DNA of 64,000 nt, taken from NCBI GenBank assembly GCA_016866385.1, contig VGMU01000008.1, forward strand, positions 1 to 64,000. Reading direction: 5' to 3'. Positions 37,762 to 48,600 of this stretch are shown here, piece after piece. Origin of the DNA: Bacteroidota bacterium. Lineage in GTDB: Bacteria; Bacteroidota; Bacteroidia; Cytophagales; Cyclobacteriaceae. Both the position numbers and the translations under genes were made by a program. A model generated the notes under the pieces. The model was given only the letters and a program-made list of their open reading frames with translations, searched no databases and had not been told where the DNA came from. Each line of letters begins with the position of its first letter. The first letter of the stretch is position 1.

Positions 37762-38499
37762 TTAGCTATTTCTTTTTCTGCGTTTAGGACCGTCTTTTTC
37801 TCTTCCTTTAGGCGCAGGCGTTCGCTGTCCTTTCGGCTCATTGCTCGCCCCTTGATTAGGAGAAAGATCTCTTACCCCATACACTTCTCCTTTGAAGATC
37901 CACACCTTGATTCCAATGATTCCATACACGGTAAGCGCTTCGGAAATAGCGTAATCAATGTCTGCTCTAAGGGTGTGCAATGGAATTCTTCCCTCCTTAT
38001 ACATTTCAGAACGCGCCATTTCGGCACCTCCCAAACGTCCAGAAAGCTTTACTTTAATCCCTTCAGCTCCCACTCTCATGGTCGCTGCAATCGCCTGCTT
38101 CATGGCACGGCGAAAGGATATTCTTGCTTGAAGTTGCTGAGCGATAGATTCTCCCACCAACTTGGCATCCAATTCAGGACGCTTGATTTCAAAAATATTG
38201 ATCTGAATATCCTTATTAGTGATCTTTTTAAGCTCTTCCTTAAGCTTTTCTACTTCGGCTCCTCCTTTACCAATCACTACCCCAGGTCTAGCGGTATGGA
38301 TAGTCAAGGTAATTCTCTTGAGCGTGCGCTCAATGATTACTTTGGCAATACCTCCCTTGGGTATTCTGGCAAGGACGTACTTACGGATTTGTTGATCTTC
38401 GTGTAATTTTTCAGCAAAGTCTTTTCCTCCATACCAGTTGGAGTCCCAGCCCTTGATTACACCAAGTCTAAAACCTATTGGGTTAATTTTTTGTCCCAT
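37762..38499 (-). CDS. rpsC: 30S ribosomal protein S3
   Basis: S3 of 245 residues lines the mRNA entry channel. It has a KH domain ([21 protein letters not shown]), the C-terminal domain with [13 protein letters not shown] and a basic tail ([20 protein letters not shown]). It follows rplV by 8 bp. Confidence 0.98.
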   Translation of the reverse strand: MGQKINPIGFRLGVIKGWDSNWYGGKDFAEKLHEDQQIRKYVLARIPKGGIAKVIIERTLKRITLTIHTARPGVVIGKGGAEVEKLKEELKKITNKDIQINIFEIKRPELDAKLVGESIAQQLQARISFRRAMKQAIAATMRVGAEGIKVKLSGRLGGAEMARSEMYKEGRIPLHTLRADIDYAISEALTVYGIIGIKVWIFKGEVYGVRDLSPNQGASNEPKGQRTPAPKGREKDGPKRRKRNS

Positions 38500-38507
38500 A
38501 GTCTTTC

Positions 38508-38900
38508 TTAATTTGCCTTTTCGTTAGTAACTGCTACATCAGCGGTAACCTCTTCTGTGCTGATGGAATCAATCACCAGGGTTACATGATTGGATCTTTT
38601 TCTAATCCTGTGTCCGCGACCTTGAGGCGCAGTGCGAAGTCTTTTCAAGGATCGTCCCTCGTCAACCATAATGGTCTTTACGTAGAGATCAGCATCCTCC
38701 AACTTCACATCAGGATTCTTAGCTTGCCAATTGGCTACGGCAGAAAGGAGAAGCTTCTCCAATCGTATCGCTCCATGGTTGGGCGTAAATTTCAATACGC
38801 TAAGGGCTAGGCCCACACGCTTTCCTCTAACCAAGTCTGCGACAAGGCGCATTTTACGAGGAGAGGTAGGAACATTCTTTAATCTTGCTAGTGCTTCCAT
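38508..38900 (-). CDS. rplV: 50S ribosomal protein L22
   Basis: L22 of 130 residues lines the exit tunnel with its beta-hairpin. It shows [17 protein letters not shown] and [20 protein letters not shown]. The C-terminus is a slightly longer acidic end than in E. coli. It follows rpsS by 2 bp. Confidence 0.97.
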   Translation of the reverse strand: MEALARLKNVPTSPRKMRLVADLVRGKRVGLALSVLKFTPNHGAIRLEKLLLSAVANWQAKNPDVKLEDADLYVKTIMVDEGRSLKRLRTAPQGRGHRIRKRSNHVTLVIDSISTEEVTADVAVTNEKAN

Positions 38901-38902
38901 GA

Positions 38903-39181
38903 TTATTTCTTTCCTTTATCTTTTTTAGCAACGTGACCACGGAAGTTTCGGGTAGGAGCAAATTCACCCAATTTGTGACCCACCATGTTGTCGGTAACAA
39001 ATACAGGGATAAACTTATTTCCATTATGCACAGCGAAGGTATGTCCCACGAATTCCGGAGAAATCATAGACCGTCTTGACCAGGTCTTGATCACAGATTT
39101 CTTGCCCGATTCGTTCATGACATCTACTTTCTTCACCAAATGGTGCTCGATATAAGGACCTTTTTTTAATGAACGTGCCAT
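38903..39181 (-). CDS. rpsS: 30S ribosomal protein S19
   Basis: S19 of 92 residues lies in the 30S head near the decoding site. It starts [19 protein letters not shown], has [21 protein letters not shown] and [16 protein letters not shown]. It follows rplB by 2 bp. Confidence 0.98.
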   Translation of the reverse strand: MARSLKKGPYIEHHLVKKVDVMNESGKKSVIKTWSRRSMISPEFVGHTFAVHNGNKFIPVFVTDNMVGHKLGEFAPTRNFRGHVAKKDKGKK

Positions 39182-39183
39182 AC

Positions 39184-40008
39184 TTACTTAGATCTTTTGC
39201 TAATAATGAACTTGTTTGAATACTTCTTGGGAGATCGGGTCTTCTTACCTTTGGCAAGAAGTCCTTTGCGTGATCTAGGGTGACCCCCTGAAGAGCGTCC
39301 TTCCCCACCACCCATAGGGTGATCTACTGGGTTCATCGCAACGCCTCGGGTACGAGGTCTAACCCCCAACCAACGCTTACGACCGGCCTTACCCAAAACC
39401 ACGTTCATGTGGTCAGCATTGGATACAGTACCTACAGTAGCCATACAAACACCAAGAATAAGTCTCATTTCACCAGAAGGGAGTTTGACGGTCACATAAC
39501 GCTCGTCTCGAGCGACAATCTGTGCATATCCTCCGGCACTTCTGGCCAATGCTCCACCTTTACCTGGCTTCAATTCCACGTTGTGTACGATGGTACCCAT
39601 TGGAATATTAGCCATAGGCATGGCGTTGCCCACTTCGGGAGCAACCTGCTCACCGGAAATCACTGTTTGTCCCACTTGCAAACCTTCCGGAGCGATAATG
39701 TAGGCCTTAGCACCGTCTGCATAATACAGTAGGGCAATACGGGCTGTACGGTTTGGATCGTATTCTATACCTTTTACAGTAGCAGGTACCCCAAACTTGT
39801 TTCTCTTAAAGTCTACCAAACGTAGTCTTTTCTTATGACCGCCACCAATGTAGCGCGCAGTCATTTTGCCTTCATTATTTCTACCACCTGATTTTTTCAC
39901 AGGAGCGAGCAAAGATTTCTCTGGGCTTGACTTGGTAATCTCGTCAAACGCAGGAGCTACTCTGAATCGGGTTCCTGGAGTTACAGGTTTTAATTTTTTA
40001 ATTGCCAT
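39184..40008 (-). CDS. rplB: 50S ribosomal protein L2
   Basis: L2 of 274 residues is needed for subunit joining and peptidyl transfer. It has the RNA-binding domain with [15 protein letters not shown] and the C-terminal [20 protein letters not shown] containing the functionally important His. Standard length; 13 bp behind rplW. Confidence 0.98.
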   Translation of the reverse strand: MAIKKLKPVTPGTRFRVAPAFDEITKSSPEKSLLAPVKKSGGRNNEGKMTARYIGGGHKKRLRLVDFKRNKFGVPATVKGIEYDPNRTARIALLYYADGAKAYIIAPEGLQVGQTVISGEQVAPEVGNAMPMANIPMGTIVHNVELKPGKGGALARSAGGYAQIVARDERYVTVKLPSGEMRLILGVCMATVGTVSNADHMNVVLGKAGRKRWLGVRPRTRGVAMNPVDHPMGGGEGRSSGGHPRSRKGLLAKGKKTRSPKKYSNKFIISKRSK

Positions 40009-40021
40009 GGTATTGATTCAA

Positions 40022-40309
40022 TTAAAGTTCTCCGTAAAAATCAATTACTTCCCCATCAGCTACTTGTACAATTGCCTTTTTAAAGGAATTGGTAAAGCCT
40101 GATACGACTCTGTTGCTGGTATACCTGGTCTTGTGCTTGGCAGCATAACGCATGGTGCGCACAGATACCACGTGAACCCCATATTTCGCTTCTACAGAAG
40201 ATTTGATTTGGAGTTTATCGGCAGTTTTTTCAACGATAAATCCATATACTCCCTTTTCGTTACCTGCAGAAACTTTTTCTGTGATCAAAGGCTGTTTCAG
40301 AATTTCCAT
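40022..40309 (-). CDS. rplW: 50S ribosomal protein L23
   Basis: L23 of 95 residues is the docking site for trigger factor and SRP at the tunnel exit. It starts MEILKQPLITEKVSAGNE and shows VEAKYGVHVVSVRTM. It follows rplD by 4 bp. Confidence 0.97.
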   Translation of the reverse strand: MEILKQPLITEKVSAGNEKGVYGFIVEKTADKLQIKSSVEAKYGVHVVSVRTMRYAAKHKTRYTSNRVVSGFTNSFKKAIVQVADGEVIDFYGEL

Positions 40310-40313
40310 TGTC

Positions 40314-40943
40314 TTATTTAGATAAAATGGTTTCTAACTTACTTACAGATCCTTCGCACAGTACCAAGCGGTCCGCATGGAGAAGTTGGTAAGTATTTAC
40401 ATCATCTACGGTCACCACCTTTGCCTTGGGTAGATTTCGGCTAGACAAAAACACGTTTTTGTTGTCTTCAGAAAGAACCAACAAGGTTTTTTTGTCCGTC
40501 AAAGAAAGTCCATGGAGCAAGGCAATGTAGTTTTTGGTTTTAGGCGCATCAAAAGTGACGTCCTCCATAACCAACAAACTATTTTCTTGTACCTTATAAG
40601 CAAGCGCAGATTTACGCGCCAATTGCTTCACCTTTTTATTCAGTTTGAAGGAGTAATCTCTTGGCCTTGGACCAAAAACTCTACCTCCTCCACGGAAGTT
40701 GGGAGCCTTCAAAGATCCCGCACGAGCACCACCGGTACCTTTTTGCTTCTTGATCTTCTTAGTAGAACCCGCTACTTCGTTTCGCTCTTTTGATTTGTGA
40801 GTACCCTGTCTTTGATTGGCAAGGTATTGCTTCACATCCAGGTAAATTGCGTTATCGTTAGGTTCGATCGCAAAAATTTCGTCAGAAAGAGTCACCTTTC
40901 TACCTGTATCTTGTCCTTTATGATTGATTACTGCTATTTCCAT
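40314..40943 (-). CDS. rplD: 50S ribosomal protein L4
   Basis: L4 of 209 residues has a globular 23S rRNA-binding domain and the tunnel loop with [20 protein letters not shown] and [17 protein letters not shown]. In E. coli L4 represses the S10 operon; whether it does so here is not visible. It follows rplC by 3 bp. Confidence 0.98.
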   Translation of the reverse strand: MEIAVINHKGQDTGRKVTLSDEIFAIEPNDNAIYLDVKQYLANQRQGTHKSKERNEVAGSTKKIKKQKGTGGARAGSLKAPNFRGGGRVFGPRPRDYSFKLNKKVKQLARKSALAYKVQENSLLVMEDVTFDAPKTKNYIALLHGLSLTDKKTLLVLSEDNKNVFLSSRNLPKAKVVTVDDVNTYQLLHADRLVLCEGSVSKLETILSK

Positions 40944-40946
40944 GGC

Positions 40947-41579
40947 TTACTTCTCTAGAATAACGAATGAATTTTTTGGACCAGGTACCGAACCAGACAC
41001 CAAAATCAGGTTCTGCTCTGCATATACCTTTAATACCCGTAGGTTGGCAACTTTTACACGATCTCCACCCGTTCTACCGGCCATTCTCATGCCTTTAAAT
41101 ACGCGTGAAGGCCAAGAACAGGCACCGATTGAACCTGGGTGTCTTTGTCTGTTGTGCTGACCGTGAGTTTGTCCACCCACACCCCCAAATCCATGGCGCT
41201 TTACCACTCCTTGGAATCCTTTACCTTTAGAAGTGCCTATAGCATCGACGAAGTCACCTTCCCCGAACACATCTGATGCACTTACACTTTTTCCAAGCTC
41301 CAACTGAGCGGCTAACTCAGCATCGAAGTCTCGGAATTCAACAACCTTCTGCTTTGGCGTCGTACCAGCCTTTTTGAAATGGCCAATAAGCGGCTTGGGC
41401 GTAGTTTTTTCCTTACGCTCACCGAATGCCAACTGCACTGCGTTGTACCCGTCTGTTTCAACGTTTTTTACTTGCGTCACTACGCAAGGACCAGCTTCAA
41501 TTAGCGTGCATGCGACATTACGTCCATCGGCACTGAAGATGCTAGTCATACCTACTTTTTTTCCAATTATACCAGACAT
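40947..41579 (-). CDS. rplC: 50S ribosomal protein L3
   Basis: L3 of 210 residues initiates 50S assembly. I chose the ATG at 41579, giving [20 protein letters not shown], the usual start. The frame stays open further upstream for 78 codons, but that part covers a promoter and a terminator and does not look like protein. It contains [20 protein letters not shown] and [21 protein letters not shown]-type text of the family. It opens the transcription unit that runs to rplQ. Confidence 0.97.
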   Translation of the reverse strand: MSGIIGKKVGMTSIFSADGRNVACTLIEAGPCVVTQVKNVETDGYNAVQLAFGERKEKTTPKPLIGHFKKAGTTPKQKVVEFRDFDAELAAQLELGKSVSASDVFGEGDFVDAIGTSKGKGFQGVVKRHGFGGVGGQTHGQHNRQRHPGSIGACSWPSRVFKGMRMAGRTGGDRVKVANLRVLKVYAEQNLILVSGSVPGPKNSFVILEK

Positions 41580-41641
41580 CTTAATCAAGATATTTTGATA
41601 CTTACCTCGTGTATGCACACTCGGCTCCTTTTTAAGGACTG

Positions 41642-41672
41642 CAAAGTTACTGAAATTATGTTTGGCAGCAAA
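41642..41672 (-). promoter_or_regulatory. promoter of the rplC-rplQ unit
   Basis: On the minus strand TTTG (41672-41669), exactly 19 nt and TAACTTTG (41649-41642) match the Bacteroidota consensus without mismatch. The start site should be near 41638, where an inverted repeat TCCTT/AAGGA (41626-41638) would form a hairpin at the very 5' end. Leader about 58 nt. Confidence 0.85.
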
Positions 41673-41752
41673 TCCCAATCCTACTATTTTCAAACAAATC
41701 CAAAAAAAATGCTGGGACCATGAGATACTAAGCCTAAAAATGAGTTGAATTT

Positions 41753-41789
41753 CAAAAAAAAAGACCTGTACACATACAGGTCTTTTGAA
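41753..41789 (-). terminator. intrinsic terminator after rpsJ
   Basis: On the minus strand a perfect 12-bp stem AAAAGACCTGTA/TACAGGTCTTTT with a 4-nt loop is followed by a run of T. It closes the str unit before the rplC promoter. Confidence 0.93.
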
Positions 41790-41809
41790 AGTTCCAAGCC
41801 TAAGGCCTG

Positions 41810-42115
41810 TCACACCTTGATTTCTACATCCACCCCACTAGGAAGCTCAATTTTCATTAAAGCGTCCACCGTTTTAGAAGAATTGGAATAGATATCTACC
41901 AATCGCTTGTAGGTACAAAGCTGGTACTGATCTCTAGCCTTTTTATTGACGTGAGGAGATTTCAATACGGTGAATTTTTCCTTCTTGGTAGGCAAGGGAA
42001 TAGGCCCAACGACAACTGCGCCAGTAGCTTTTACTGCCTTCACGATCTTCTCTGATGACTTATCCACCAGGCTGTGATCGTATGATTTCAATTTTATTCT
42101 GATTTTCTGATTCAT
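41810..42115 (-). CDS. rpsJ: 30S ribosomal protein S10
   Basis: S10 of 101 residues belongs to the 30S head and also partners NusB in antitermination. It starts [20 protein letters not shown] and contains [28 protein letters not shown]-type family text. It lies 11 bp behind fusA and is closed by a terminator, so it is separated from the rest of the S10 genes. Confidence 0.98.
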   Translation of the reverse strand: MNQKIRIKLKSYDHSLVDKSSEKIVKAVKATGAVVVGPIPLPTKKEKFTVLKSPHVNKKARDQYQLCTYKRLVDIYSNSSKTVDALMKIELPSGVDVEIKV

Positions 42116-42126
42116 GTTCGTTTCAA

Positions 42127-44247
42127 TTAGGCTTTATCCCCTTTTACTTTTGCAATGACTGCTTCGGCAATGTTACTTGGAACAGGCTCGTAATGAGAGA
42201 AGGTCAAGGATGCCGTAGCTCTACCTGAGGTGATGGTTCTCAAATCCGTTACGTAACCAAACAATTCTGACAAAGGAACTGCTGCTTTTACTACGGTAGA
42301 AGTACCCTTGGTATCCATTCCTTTCATCAGGCCTCTTCTTCTGTTTAAGTCACCTGTAATAGGCCCCGTATATTCATCTGGAGTCACCACGTCCACAGAC
42401 ATGATGGGTTCAAGCAATTGTGGTCTACACTTCTTAGCTGCCTCCTTGAAACCAATTCGAGCTGCCAATTCGAAAGAAAGAGCATCCGAATCGACGTCGT
42501 GGTAGGAACCATGGAATAATCTAACTTTCATAGATTCGATCGGATATCCAGCAAGAGGACCATTTTTCATTGCCTCTTGGAATCCTTTCTGAATTGGCGG
42601 AATAAATTCTTTAGGAATCACACCACCCACGATGCCGTTGACAAATTCCAAACCTGCCTTAATTTCATGCGTCTCTGGATCTGGATCCTTAGGACCTAAT
42701 TCAAAAACAATGTCGGCAAATTTACCCTTACCACCAGTCTGCTTCTTGTACACTTCTTTGTGTTCAACCGAACCAAACAAGGCTTCTTTGTACGCCACCT
42801 GAGGAGCACCTTGGTTGATTTCCACCTTAAATTCTCTCTTCAATCGATCGATGATGATTTCAAGGTGAAGTTCTCCCATTCCTCTCAAAATGGTCTGACC
42901 TGTTTCCTGATCCGTATTTACTTGAAGGGTTGGATCTTCTTCCACTAATTTGGCAATGGCCATACCCAACTTGTCTACATCTGCTTGAGTCTTAGGCTCA
43001 ATGGCATAACCAATCACCGGCTCAGGGAATACCATGGACTCCAATACTACCTTGCGCTTTTCGTCGCAAAGAGTATCTCCCGTTTTGATATCCTTAAATC
43101 CTACCACAGCCCCAATATCTCCCGCTACCAAGCGCTCGATTTGGTTCTGCTTGTTGGCATGCATTTGGAATACCCTAGAAATACGCTCCTTGTTGCTAGA
43201 ACGGCTATTGAAAATGTAGGATCCAGATTCCAAAACCCCAGAGTAGGCTCTCACAAAACATAGGCGACCTACAAACGGGTCAGTTGCAATTTTAAACGCC
43301 AATCCAGTGAAGGGCTCGGTCTCCTTAGGAGAGATTCGAACTTCTTCGTCCTCATCGTCCAAGGAATGGCCGATGATGTCGTCCTTATCTAAAGGAGATG
43401 GAAGCAATTCCATCACCAAGTCCAACATGGTTTGAACTCCCTTATTTTTAAAGGAAGAACCGCAAACCATAGGAACAATTTTCATGTCTATGGTAGCTGC
43501 ACGTAAGGCCTTCAAAATTTCAGCCTCAGTGATCGAGTTGGGATCATCAAAAAACTTCTCCATCAAGGACTCGTCGTATTCAGCAACTGCCTCCAAAAGA
43601 TGCTCCCTGTATTGGGCAACTTCCTCTTTCATGTCGTCCGGAATAGGAACCTCCTTAAAGGTCATTCCCATATCGTCTTCGTTCCAGATGATGGCTCGGT
43701 TGTTGATCAAATCAACGACTCCTCTAAATTTTTCTTCTGCGCCGATAGGCAATTGCAAAGGAACTGCGAAAGAACCTAGCATTTCCTTAACCTGCTTACA
43801 TACAGCCAAAAAATCAGCGCCTGCACGATCCATTTTATTCACGAAACCGATACGTGCTACTTTATAATTATCTGCAAGTCTCCAGTTGGTCTCGGACTGA
43901 GGCTCTACCCCGTCAACCGCAGAGAAAAGGAACACAAGACCATCCAAAATTCTCAAGGAACGGTTTACTTCTACCGTAAAGTCTACGTGTCCAGGAGTAT
44001 CGATGATATTGATCTGGTACTGGTTGCTTCTGTAATTCCAAAACACCGTGGTAGCTGCAGAGGTAATCGTAATGCCACGCTCTTGCTCTTGAGCCATCCA
44101 GTCCATGGTAGCTGCACCTTCGTGTACCTCTCCTATTTTGTGGGACTTACCTGAGTAATACAGGATACGCTCGGTGGTGGTAGTCTTGCCCGCATCAATG
44201 TGCGCAGCAATTCCAATATTTCGGGTGAATTTTAAATCTCTAGCCAT
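42127..44247 (-). CDS. fusA: elongation factor G
   Basis: EF-G is the translocation GTPase. The 706-residue product has all five domains: G1 AHIDAGKT at 16-23, the switch region [12 protein letters not shown]3 DTPGHVDF, G4 NKMDR, then domain II, and domain IV with the [16 protein letters not shown] and the C-terminal [14 protein letters not shown]. Normal size. It is preceded by rpsG by 5 bp. Confidence 0.98.
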   Translation of the reverse strand: MARDLKFTRNIGIAAHIDAGKTTTTERILYYSGKSHKIGEVHEGAATMDWMAQEQERGITITSAATTVFWNYRSNQYQINIIDTPGHVDFTVEVNRSLRILDGLVFLFSAVDGVEPQSETNWRLADNYKVARIGFVNKMDRAGADFLAVCKQVKEMLGSFAVPLQLPIGAEEKFRGVVDLINNRAIIWNEDDMGMTFKEVPIPDDMKEEVAQYREHLLEAVAEYDESLMEKFFDDPNSITEAEILKALRAATIDMKIVPMVCGSSFKNKGVQTMLDLVMELLPSPLDKDDIIGHSLDDEDEEVRISPKETEPFTGLAFKIATDPFVGRLCFVRAYSGVLESGSYIFNSRSSNKERISRVFQMHANKQNQIERLVAGDIGAVVGFKDIKTGDTLCDEKRKVVLESMVFPEPVIGYAIEPKTQADVDKLGMAIAKLVEEDPTLQVNTDQETGQTILRGMGELHLEIIIDRLKREFKVEINQGAPQVAYKEALFGSVEHKEVYKKQTGGKGKFADIVFELGPKDPDPETHEIKAGLEFVNGIVGGVIPKEFIPPIQKGFQEAMKNGPLAGYPIESMKVRLFHGSYHDVDSDALSFELAARIGFKEAAKKCRPQLLEPIMSVDVVTPDEYTGPITGDLNRRRGLMKGMDTKGTSTVVKAAVPLSELFGYVTDLRTITSGRATASLTFSHYEPVPSNIAEAVIAKVKGDKA

Positions 44248-44252
44248 TTAAA

Positions 44253-44720
44253 TTAAAATCTAAAGTGGGAGAATGCTTTATTCGCCTCGGCCATTCTGTG
44301 GGTATCATCCTTTTTCTTCACAGCGGCTCCTTCGCCTTTTGCTGCTGCGATGATCTCACCTGCCAAACGGTCCATCATGGTCTTTTCACCTCGCTTACGG
44401 GAATAGAGTATCATCCATTTGATACCTAAAGCCATTTTTCTCTCTGGTCTGACTTCCATAGGAACCTGGAACGTAGCACCACCAACTCTACGACTCTTCA
44501 CCTCAACGGTTGGAGCAATATTGTTAAGCGCCTTTTTCCAAACTTCAAGACCATTCTCGCCTACTTTAGATTCTACTTTGGCAATTGCATCGTAGAAAAT
44601 GTTGTAAGCAATACTCTTCTTCCCGTCGAACATCAGACAGTTTACAAACTTGGTCACCAAAGTGTCGTTGAACTTTGGATCAGGAAGAATATATCTCTTC
44701 TTTGGTTTCGCTTTTCTCAT
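44253..44720 (-). CDS. rpsG: 30S ribosomal protein S7
   Basis: S7 of 155 residues organises the 30S head and contacts E-site tRNA. It starts [20 protein letters not shown] and has the signature [22 protein letters not shown]. It lies between rpsL (21 bp) and fusA (5 bp). Confidence 0.98.
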   Translation of the reverse strand: MRKAKPKKRYILPDPKFNDTLVTKFVNCLMFDGKKSIAYNIFYDAIAKVESKVGENGLEVWKKALNNIAPTVEVKSRRVGGATFQVPMEVRPERKMALGIKWMILYSRKRGEKTMMDRLAGEIIAAAKGEGAAVKKKDDTHRMAEANKAFSHFRF

Positions 44721-44741
44721 TTCTTTTTAATGTAGTTTAAA

Positions 44742-45146
44742 TTACTTTTTGCCTGGAGATGCAGCACCTTTGCCCGCCTTTGGCATTTTTGCACCGTACT
44801 TGGAGCGACCTTGCTTACGGTCTTTTACCCCAGCAGTATCCAATGCACCTCGGATGATGTGGTACCTTACCCCTGGAAGATCCTTTACACGACCCCCTCT
44901 GATCAATACGATAGAGTGTTCTTGCAAATTGTGGCCTTCTCCTGGAATGTAGGCATTCACTTCTTTTCCATTCGTCAATCTCACCCTAGCCACCTTTCTC
45001 ATTGCAGAGTTAGGCTTTTTTGGGGTGGTGGTATATACCCTAGTACAAACCCCTCTTCGCTGAGGACAAGCGTCCAAAGCCCTAGATTTTGATTTGAATT
45101 CCAGCGTATTTCTACCTTTTCTTACTAGTTGTTGAATAGTAGGCAT
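44742..45146 (-). CDS. rpsL: 30S ribosomal protein S12
   Basis: S12 of 134 residues is the decoding-centre protein. The loop [19 protein letters not shown] keeps the lysine associated with streptomycin sensitivity, and [20 protein letters not shown] is intact. It is first in the str unit, with a perfect promoter 49 bp upstream. Confidence 0.98.
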   Translation of the reverse strand: MPTIQQLVRKGRNTLEFKSKSRALDACPQRRGVCTRVYTTTPKKPNSAMRKVARVRLTNGKEVNAYIPGEGHNLQEHSIVLIRGGRVKDLPGVRYHIIRGALDTAGVKDRKQGRSKYGAKMPKAGKGAASPGKK

Positions 45147-45194
45147 TCCCTGTTTAAAATTTTATTTGTTTGTAAACTGTTAATTTTTGGACTG

Positions 45195-45225
45195 CAAAGG
45201 TACAAGAAGTAATAAGAGTAACAAA
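45195..45225 (-). promoter_or_regulatory. promoter of the rpsL-rpsG-fusA-rpsJ unit
   Basis: On the minus strand TTTG (45225-45222), 19 nt and TACCTTTG (45202-45195) match the Bacteroidota consensus without mismatch. It is followed by GCAGTCC, as at the rplC and tRNA-Tyr promoters. Leader about 44 nt, A/T-rich. Confidence 0.88.
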
Positions 45226-45245
45226 ATTAAGCACTTATATTTTTA

Positions 45246-45560
45246 TCAAGCTTCGCCTGCTGCTCCGAAGGAAAGAGGAAAGGAAGGAACCCCTCCCCCT
45301 TGATTGATTTTTCCAAAGGAGGCTTCGTATTTCTCTATGTTTTCCTTCAATGCCCCAAGCAATCTCTTGGCATGATCGGGAGTTACGATGATGCGCGATT
45401 TTACTTTGGCCTTGGGCACCCCTGGCATTAAGCGAATAAAATCGATGACAAATTCGGAATTGGAATGTGCAATCATGGCCAAGTTGGAATATACCCCCTC
45501 GGCAATTTCTTCTGACAATTCCACGTTGATTTGCTGGTCTTGTGGCTGATTTTTATCCAT
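45246..45560 (-). CDS. DUF3467 family protein
   Basis: The 104-residue acidic protein belongs to the DUF3467 family as I recognise it: EEIAEGVYSNLAMIAHSNSEFVIDFIRLMPG, then AKVKSRIIVTPDHAKRLL and LKENIEKYEASFGKI. No signal peptide or membrane segment is seen. Function unknown. In Bacteroidota it follows rpoC, as here; the rpoC terminator lies between, so it is made from read-through or an unseen promoter. Confidence 0.88.
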   Translation of the reverse strand: MDKNQPQDQQINVELSEEIAEGVYSNLAMIAHSNSEFVIDFIRLMPGVPKAKVKSRIIVTPDHAKRLLGALKENIEKYEASFGKINQGGGVPSFPLSFGAAGEA

Positions 45561-45574
45561 AGGTTTTTAAAGTA

Positions 45575-45608
45575 AAAAAAGGCCTACGCTTTGCTTGCAG
45601 GCCTTTTT
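45575..45608 (-). terminator. intrinsic terminator after rpoC
   Basis: On the minus strand a stem AAAAAGGCCT/AGGCCTTTTT with a 13-nt loop is followed by T. It lies between rpoC and the DUF3467 gene. Confidence 0.85.
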
Positions 45609-45627
45609 AAGTAGATAATTATGCAAT

Positions 45628-48600
45628 TTAAGCGATCACTTCGCTGCTTGTTTTGGAAGAGGTCTTCTCCATGTTTTCAGAAAGTTTTTCGTATTCGTCC
45701 TTAGACCCTACGATCAATTTCTGGAAGCCACGCTGACCCGTACCGGCAGGAATCAAATGCCCTACAATTACGTTTTCTTTTAGTCCCAAAAGCTCATCTC
45801 GCTTGCCTCGAATGGCAGCCTCAGAGAGCACTTTGGTTGTCTCCTGGAAGGAGGCCGCAGATATAAAGCTTTCTGTACCCAAGGAAGCCGCAGTAATACC
45901 TTGCAAGGTAGGTGCAGATACCGCAGTTTCCGCATCCATCACCTGTACCAACTTGAGGTCTTTTCGCTTTAGGCTTGAATTTTCATCTCTCAATCTTCTA
46001 GCAGAAATGATCATGCCCGGTTTTAAGTTGGAGGAATCGCCTGCATCCAAGACAATTTTCTTGTCCAAGATATTGTCGTTCTCCTCACGGAAAGCCCACT
46101 TGTCTACGATTTGGCCCTGCAAGAAGCTGGTATTTCCTGGATCCAAGATCTCTACCTTTTGCATCATTTGGGATACAATCACTTCGATGTGTTTGTCGTT
46201 GATTTTTACCCCTTGCAAACGGTAAACTTCCTGAATCTCGTTGACTAGATATTCCTGTACCGCAGTAGGTCCTTTGATAGAAAGGATATCACTTGGCGTG
46301 ATCGCTCCATCAGACAAAGGTTCTCCGGCGCGGATAAAGTCATTTTCCTGAACTAGGATGTGCTTGGACAAGGAAACCATGTATTTCTTGACCACTCCAT
46401 CTTTGGATTCGATGATAATCTCACGATTACCACGCTTCACACTTCCGTAGGTCACTACTCCATCGATTTCAGAAACTACGGCAGGGTTGGATGGGTTTCT
46501 AGCCTCAAACAATTCCGTAACGCGTGGCAGACCACCGGTGATATCTCTAGTTTTTCCAACAGATCTAGGGATTTTTACTAGGATCTGACCAGCTTTTACT
46601 TTCTCTCCTGATTCTACCGCCAAATGCGCGCCAACAGGGATATTGTAGGTCTTGGAATCTCCTTTGTAATTGACAATAATGGCTGGGTTTTTGGCCCTAT
46701 CCTTGGTTTCAATAATTACTTTTTCACGGAAACCGGTCTGGTCGTCGGCTACTTCTTTGTAGGTAATGCCTTCTACCACAGATTCAAACTCCACTGTACC
46801 ATCAAACTCGGATAAGATCACGGCATTGTACGGATCCCATGTACAGAGAGATTCTCCTTTGGTGATTTTCTGACCGTTTTTCACGTTCAAAATCGCTCCA
46901 TAAGGCACGTGGTTAGACACCAAGGTCTTTCCTGACTTGGCCTCGTTAATTTTTATTTCTCCAGAGCGTCCCATGACCACGGTGACTGCATCACCTTCTC
47001 TATTGGTGGTGGCAAGGAATCGAAGTTCTTCATCAAATTCCACTACCCCATCAAACTTGGCATTGATGCTGGCATCTACTGCCATGTTGGAAGCTGTACC
47101 TCCTACGTGGAAGGTTCTAAGGGTCAATTGCGTACCTGGCTCGCCAATGGATTGTGCGGCAATAACTCCCACCGACTCTCCTGCTTGCACCATTTTGCCA
47201 GTGGCTAGGTTACGTCCGTAGCACTTAGAGCATACCCCACGCTTGGTTTCACAAGTCAATACCGACCTGATTTCAACTTCTTCAACGGAAGATTCATCCA
47301 CTCGCTTGGCGATTTCGTCGGTAATTTCAATGCCTGCGGGTACGATCAATTCGTCTGTAGCCAAATCGTATACATCGTGCACAGACACTCTGCCTAGAAT
47401 ACGCTCAGATAAAGGTTCTACGATTTCGTCGTTGTCTTTTAGGGCCTGTACCACCAAACCTCTCAAGGTACCGCAATCTTCCTCGGTGATGATCATATCT
47501 TGTGCAACATCCACTAGACGACGGGTCAAATATCCCGCATCGGCAGTTTTCAAGGCGGTATCTGCAAGACCCTTACGGGCACCGTGGGTAGAGATGAAGT
47601 ATTCCAATACGTCTAGTCCTTCTTTGAAGTTAGAGAGAATTGGGTTTTCGATAATTTCTCCAACAGAACCTTGAAGGTTTTTCTGAGGCTTGGCCATCAG
47701 TCCTCTCATACCACCCAATTGACGGATTTGCTCTCGTGAACCACGGGCTCCAGAGTGCATCATCATGTAAATGGCATTGAATCCTTGCTTGTCCTCTTCC
47801 ATCTTCTTCATCAAATTGTTGGTAAGATGAGAGTTGGTTCTCGTCCAAATGTCAATCACTTGGTTGTAACGTTCGTTGTCGGTGATTAGACCCATGAGGT
47901 AGTTGTTCCATACTTGGTCTACTTCCTCCTTGGCCTTGCCAATCATCGGCTCTTTTTCCTCAGGAATGATGACGTCATTCAATCCCATAGACAATCCCCC
48001 TTGGTAAGCCATTTGGAAACCAAGTTGCTTGATATCATCCAAGAATTGAGCGGTACGGGCAATGCCACATACCTTTACGACCTCAGCGATGATTTGCTGA
48101 AGTTTCTTTTTGGTCAATAGTTCATTGACATAGCCTACTTCCTCAGGCACAAACTGGTTGAAGATCAATCGACCAGCCACCGTTTCGATGATTTGCTCTT
48201 TGATCTCGCCTGCAGCAGTGCGCACCTTCACCTTACACTTGATGTTGGCATGCTTGGAAAGCTGCCCTTCATTCATGGCAATGATTACTTCCTCTTGGCT
48301 GTAGAAGGTCATGCCTTCACCCAACACCGGTTCCTGAGGAGTAGATTTTTTTCCTTTGGTAACGTAGTACAGACCCAAAACCATGTCTTGGGAAGGTACA
48401 GTGATAGGAGCTCCGTTAGCCGGATTGAGGATATTGTGCGCAGAAAGCATCAAGGTGGATGCTTCCAAGATCGCCTCATGACCTAGTGGTACGTGTACCG
48501 CCATCTGGTCACCGTCAAAGTCAGCATTAAATGCAGTACACACCAAGGGGTGCAACTGTATCGCTTTTCCTTCGATCAACTTCGGCTGGAACGCCTGGAT

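Noticed and set aside
37852-38406. 184-codon frame opposite rpsC
   Set aside because: It is a shadow of the conserved rpsC frame; no family motif is visible. The same holds for 29196-29678 opposite rpsD/rpsK and 34509-34970 opposite rplF/rpsH.
41580-41813. N-terminal extension of rplC by 78 codons
   Set aside because: The open frame crosses a perfect promoter and an intrinsic terminator, has no L3 similarity and starts inside the rpsJ end; the ATG at 41579 gives the standard L3 start.
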